Below, piece after piece: positions 61,504 through 64,000 of a DNA stretch of 64,000 nucleotides; the first letter of the stretch is position 1; each line of letters begins with the position of its first letter. Under the pieces are notes generated by a model. The model had not been told where the DNA came from and did not search any database. It was given only the letters and a program-made list of their open reading frames with translations. The position numbers were made by a program, and so were the translations under genes. Source of the stretch: UBA7672 sp965279085 (lineage in GTDB: Bacteria; Pseudomonadota; Alphaproteobacteria; Caulobacterales; Hyphomonadaceae). The DNA lies in NCBI GenBank assembly GCA_965279085.1, contig OZ257149.1:4030001-4094000 (forward strand), written 5' to 3'.

Positions 61504-62178
61504 ATGGCAGACGACAAGCTGATCCCCGCGACGCCCTCCGCCGAGCAGTACGCGAAGGCCGCCGCCGGTTCGCCGGACGACGGCGCATGGTTCGCGCGGA
61601 CCGACCCGTTCGTTCTGTTCGGGGAATGGCTGGACGAGGCGAAAAAGAAAGAGCCGAACGACGCCAACGCCATGGCGCTGGCTACGGCCGACGAACACGG
61701 CGCGCCGGACGTGCGCATGGTCCTGCTGAAGGAGGTCTCGGCCGACGGCTTCGTCTTCTACTCCAACGCCGAAAGCCGGAAGGGCCGCCAGCTGTCGGCC
61801 AACGGGCAGGCGGCGCTGTGCTTCCACTGGAAGACCCTGCGCCGGCAGGTGCGGGTGTCGGGTGCGGTGTCCGAGGTGACCGAAGCCGAATCCGACGCCT
61901 ATTTCGCCACCCGAGCCAAGGACAGCCAGATCGGCGCCTGGGCCTCCGAACAGTCCCGCCCGATGGAGGGCCGGTTCGAGCTGGAGAAGCGGATCGCCAT
62001 GTTCGCCTCCCGCTACGGCCTCGGAAAGACGCCGCGTCCGCCGAACTGGATCGGCTGGCGGGTCGCCCCCACACGGATCGAGTTCTGGCGCGACCGGCCC
62101 TTCCGCCTGCACGACAGGCTGGAATTCACGCGGGAAGGCGCTGCCAGGCCCTGGCTGACACGCAGGCTTTACCCCTGA
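61504..62178 (+). CDS. pdxH: Pyridoxamine 5'-phosphate oxidase
   Basis: A 224-residue FMN flavoprotein that oxidises pyridoxine or pyridoxamine 5'-phosphate to pyridoxal phosphate. The FMN site AMALATADEHGAPDVRMVLLK, the KGRQLSANGQAALCFHWKTLRRQVRVSG stretch and the C-terminal RLEFTREGAARPWLTRRLYP are family hallmarks. Length is normal. The start at 61504 follows AGGA. It is probably the only vitamin B6 step visible here and is divergent from a small secreted protein. Confidence 0.96.
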   Translation: MADDKLIPATPSAEQYAKAAAGSPDDGAWFARTDPFVLFGEWLDEAKKKEPNDANAMALATADEHGAPDVRMVLLKEVSADGFVFYSNAESRKGRQLSANGQAALCFHWKTLRRQVRVSGAVSEVTEAESDAYFATRAKDSQIGAWASEQSRPMEGRFELEKRIAMFASRYGLGKTPRPPNWIGWRVAPTRIEFWRDRPFRLHDRLEFTREGAARPWLTRRLYP

Positions 62179-62182
62179 CTCT

Positions 62183-62201
62183 GCGCCAACCCGATTGGCG
62201 C
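62183..62201 (+). terminator. Short stem-loop after pdxH
   Basis: GCGCCAA (62183-62189) pairs with TTGGCGC (62195-62201) around five bases, four bases after the pdxH stop. The following bases are not T-rich, so its strength as a terminator is doubtful. Confidence 0.4.
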
Positions 62202-62268
62202 GCGCGTAAACCCTATGGCAGCATCTTCCCAACAAGGTCAGCCGCAGAGTTGGCCGAGGGAGGAATCA

Positions 62269-63231
62269 ATGGACCTGCTGCAACGGTTTGCGCTGTCCGT
62301 CGTGCTGGCGTGCTGTTCGGAAACGGCGATTGCCCAGCAGTCCCCCGCGCCCGCCCCCGCGCACTCCGAAACCTGGTGGGACAGCCCGTGGGGCGAGGCC
62401 GACCGGCTCGGCAACGTCAACAATCTCTCCGCCGATGGCGTGAAGAAAGCCACCGCGCTGGTGAAGACCGGGAAGGTCTATGCACTCGGCATCCCGACCG
62501 CGCCGGAGAGCGCCGCCTACGGCGCCCGGAAATATACAGTGGAGCGCACGCCGGGACCGAACGCTGACTACACGCCGAACGGATCGCAGCGGGTGACCGC
62601 CTTCGACGAGCAGGTCGTCTCCTCGATGGGCATCGGCACGCAGATCGACGGCTTCGGACATCTCGGCGTCGACCACCATTACTACAACGGCGTTACCGGC
62701 AAGGAAGTCGCGACCACCCGCGCGCTGCATCTCGCCGACGTGCCGCCCATCGTCACGCGCGGCGTGCTGATCGACATGACGAAGCACTACGGCAAACTGA
62801 TGCTGGAGATCGGCGACAATTACGGTCGCACCGAGATCGAAGCCGCGATGAAGGCGCAGGGCGTCACCGTGGGCAAGGGCGACGTCGTCCTGTTCCACAC
62901 CGGCTGGATGGCCGGCAAGATGCTCAGCGACAAGGACGTCTATCGCTCGCGCGAGCCGGGCCTCACCGAGGACGGCGCCATCTTCCTCGCCGACTTCGGC
63001 GTCGTCGCCATCGGCTCGGACACGGTGGCGCTCGAAGCGCTCCCCTCGCCGCCGGGCAAGCAGTTCATCGTCCACCAGACCCTGCTCGCCAAGAAGGGCG
63101 TCCACGTCCTCGAGACCATCGACACCAACCAGATCGCCGCCGATGGCCTCAAGGAATTCCTGTTCGTCCTCGGCATCCCCCGCTTCGTGGGAACCGTGCA
63201 GATGGTGATCAACCCCGTCGCCATCGGTTGA
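62269..63231 (+). CDS. Cyclase family protein (exported)
   Basis: A 320-residue exported member of the cyclase family related to kynurenine formamidase. The signal peptide ends near AIA before QQSPAP. The metal site appears as MGIGTQIDGFGHLGVDHHYYNG, a variant of HxGTHxDxxxH with Gln in place of the second His, so the exact metal chemistry is uncertain. Later VVLFHTGWM and GSDTVALEALPSPP fit the family. GAGGGAGGA precedes the start. A hydrolase or dehydratase role on an amide or lactone is likely. Confidence 0.82.
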   Translation: MDLLQRFALSVVLACCSETAIAQQSPAPAPAHSETWWDSPWGEADRLGNVNNLSADGVKKATALVKTGKVYALGIPTAPESAAYGARKYTVERTPGPNADYTPNGSQRVTAFDEQVVSSMGIGTQIDGFGHLGVDHHYYNGVTGKEVATTRALHLADVPPIVTRGVLIDMTKHYGKLMLEIGDNYGRTEIEAAMKAQGVTVGKGDVVLFHTGWMAGKMLSDKDVYRSREPGLTEDGAIFLADFGVVAIGSDTVALEALPSPPGKQFIVHQTLLAKKGVHVLETIDTNQIAADGLKEFLFVLGIPRFVGTVQMVINPVAIG

Positions 63232-63276
63232 TCGGCCGCAGGCCGGATCGCAGCAGCAATCCTTGAAGACGCCGCC

Positions 63277-63678
63277 ATGAGCGACACATTCGGTGCTCCC
63301 GCCAAGGACACGCCGATGCCCATCTCGCTCAAGGACTACAACGCATTCTGCGGCTCGCTGCCGGGCGCCACCTTCGTCGAGCAGTGGGGCGATGCGCAGG
63401 TCTGGAAGGTCGGCGGCAAGATGTTCGCCTGCGCCTGGTTCGAGAAGGGCCATCACCCCGGCATCACCTTCAAGGTTTCCGACATCGGCTGGGAAGTCCT
63501 GAAAGACGCCCCCGGCTGCCGCGGCGCGCCCTACTACGCCTCACGCGGCATGAAATGGATCCAGAGCTACGATCAGCCGGGGCTCTCGAAGCAGGAGCTG
63601 AAGGATTACCTCCGCGTCTCGCACCAGCTCGTGGCCGAAGGGCTCACGAAGAAGGCGCGGAAGGAATTGGGCGTCTAG
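63277..63678 (+). CDS. MmcQ/YjbR family DNA-binding-like protein
   Basis: A 133-residue protein of the MmcQ/YjbR family (cyanophage-related, with a double-barrel fold). VEQWGDAQVWKVGGKMFACAWFEKG and the C-terminal SHQLVAEGLTKKARKELG are the family stretches. An ATG at 63319 (MPISLKD) is an alternative start with AAGGAC upstream. Function is not settled; nucleic-acid binding is a family suggestion. A bidirectional terminator follows. Confidence 0.82.
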   Translation: MSDTFGAPAKDTPMPISLKDYNAFCGSLPGATFVEQWGDAQVWKVGGKMFACAWFEKGHHPGITFKVSDIGWEVLKDAPGCRGAPYYASRGMKWIQSYDQPGLSKQELKDYLRVSHQLVAEGLTKKARKELGV

Positions 63679-63697
63679 AGCCGCGCTCGAAAACAAA

Positions 63698-63722
63698 CAG
63701 GCCCGGCGGTGAGCCGGGCCTG
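63698..63722. terminator. Bidirectional terminator
   Basis: CAGGCCCGGC (63698-63707) pairs with GCCGGGCCTG (63713-63722) around GGTGA, preceded by AAACAAA and followed by ATGTGTTT. It lies between the convergent MmcQ and PEP carboxykinase genes and can serve both. Confidence 0.85.
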
Positions 63723-63746
63723 ATGTGTTTCTGATTACCCGTCCGA

Positions 63747-64000
63747 TCAGCCCAGACGCTTCACGAGCGACTTGTGCTGCTCCCAGAGCGCCTTCGGCAG
63801 GCGGTCGCCGAACTTGTCGAAGAAGGCTGGGATCAGCGAGGCTTCCTCGCGCCAGACTTCATGGTCGACGCCAAGCAGGGTGTCGAGTTGTTCGTCCGAG
63901 AGCGTGATGCCGGAAACATCCAGCGAAGTCTTGGTCGGGACGCGGCCGATGGCGGTGTCGTTCGCGGCGGCCTTGCCTTCGAGACGATCGACAATCCATT
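63747..64000 (-). CDS. pckG: Phosphoenolpyruvate carboxykinase (GTP), C-terminal part
   Basis: The last 83 residues of a GTP-type PEP carboxykinase, cut by the right edge. The tail runs WIVDRLEGKAAANDTAIG, then GITLSDEQLDTLLGVDHEVW, LIPAFFDKFGDRLPKALWEQ and VKRLG, which fits GTP-dependent PckG and not the ATP-dependent enzyme. It converts oxaloacetate and GTP to phosphoenolpyruvate, starting gluconeogenesis, and complements Fbp at 40000. The catalytic domain lies outside the window. Confidence 0.85.
   Translation of the reverse strand, partial: WIVDRLEGKAAANDTAIGRVPTKTSLDVSGITLSDEQLDTLLGVDHEVWREEASLIPAFFDKFGDRLPKALWEQHKSLVKRLG

Noticed and set aside
61393..62235. Upstream extension of the small secreted protein frame
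   Set aside because: Antisense to pdxH; the GTG at 61392 has a ribosome site and signal peptide.
1..64000. tRNA, rRNA, CRISPR arrays, prophage and complete insertion sequences
   Set aside because: None could be supported by reading both strands; no cloverleaf, array or transposase was seen.

Overview
The window is a high-GC, gene-dense stretch of bacterial chromosome. Its content points to an aerobic Gram-negative alphaproteobacterium, most likely in the Caulobacterales/Hyphomonadales area: TonB-dependent receptors with C-terminal Phe, a TolB, acyl-CoA catabolism genes, lipoproteins, a secreted protein built of FGDD/DGECDD repeats, DUF2336, and short palindromic intergenic elements of the kind common in that group. 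The placement is inference from gene families, not from a marker gene. I see no rRNA, tRNA, CRISPR array, complete insertion sequence or prophage.

Layout. 1-8.1 kb: the cut end of a molybdenum-hydroxylase 2Fe-2S subunit, then a minus-strand run of enoyl-CoA hydratase, serine hydrolase lipoprotein, DUF4336, ABC ATPase, ABC permease (three successive 4-nt ATGA overlaps) and an orphan tolB. 8.1-20.2 kb: a repeat-containing secreted protein whose start is out of frame, a sirtuin, a MAPEG protein, unknown secreted and membrane proteins, two dehydrogenases, a TonB-dependent receptor and clpB. 20.3-25.5 kb: a Crp/FNR regulator and an emrAB-type efflux operon divergent from its probable TetR regulator. 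25.5-30.2 kb: acyl-CoA genes with a low-GC ClpP-like gene wedged between them, an amidohydrolase and a secreted HEMHH protein. 30.4-31.1 kb: a TIR domain fused to a ribosomal bL12 C-terminal domain, the most unusual protein here. 31.1-39.1 kb: GrpB, a long uvrC carrying an in-frame palindromic element, a lipoprotein hydrolase, a second TonB-dependent receptor behind a TetR with a clear operator-like dyad, and a desaturase. 39.06-40.0 kb: a gene-free stretch full of inverted and direct repeats. 40-50.4 kb: fructose-1,6-bisphosphatase, DUF2336, SthA, a CE15-like esterase with a DASS transporter, an AEC transporter and an acyl-CoA ligase. 50.5-64 kb: twin small membrane proteins, CorA/ZntB, TlyA, chorismate synthase, PdxH, several lipoproteins and transporters, and the end of a GTP-type PEP carboxykinase.

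How it fits together. Much of the window is housekeeping metabolism: fatty-acid and acyl-CoA turnover (two crotonases, acyl-CoA dehydrogenase, 3-hydroxyacyl-CoA dehydrogenase, acyl-CoA ligase), gluconeogenesis (Fbp, PckG), redox balance (SthA), cofactor and aromatic synthesis (PdxH, AroC), protein disaggregation (ClpB) and DNA repair (UvrC). The accessory signal lies in the TIR-bL12 gene, the palindromic repeats (one inside uvrC), the low-GC ClpP-like gene and the gene-free repeat region. Packing is very tight: same-strand genes often overlap by ATGA or GTGA, and six convergent pairs share a 4-nt CTAG or TTAG at their stop codons.
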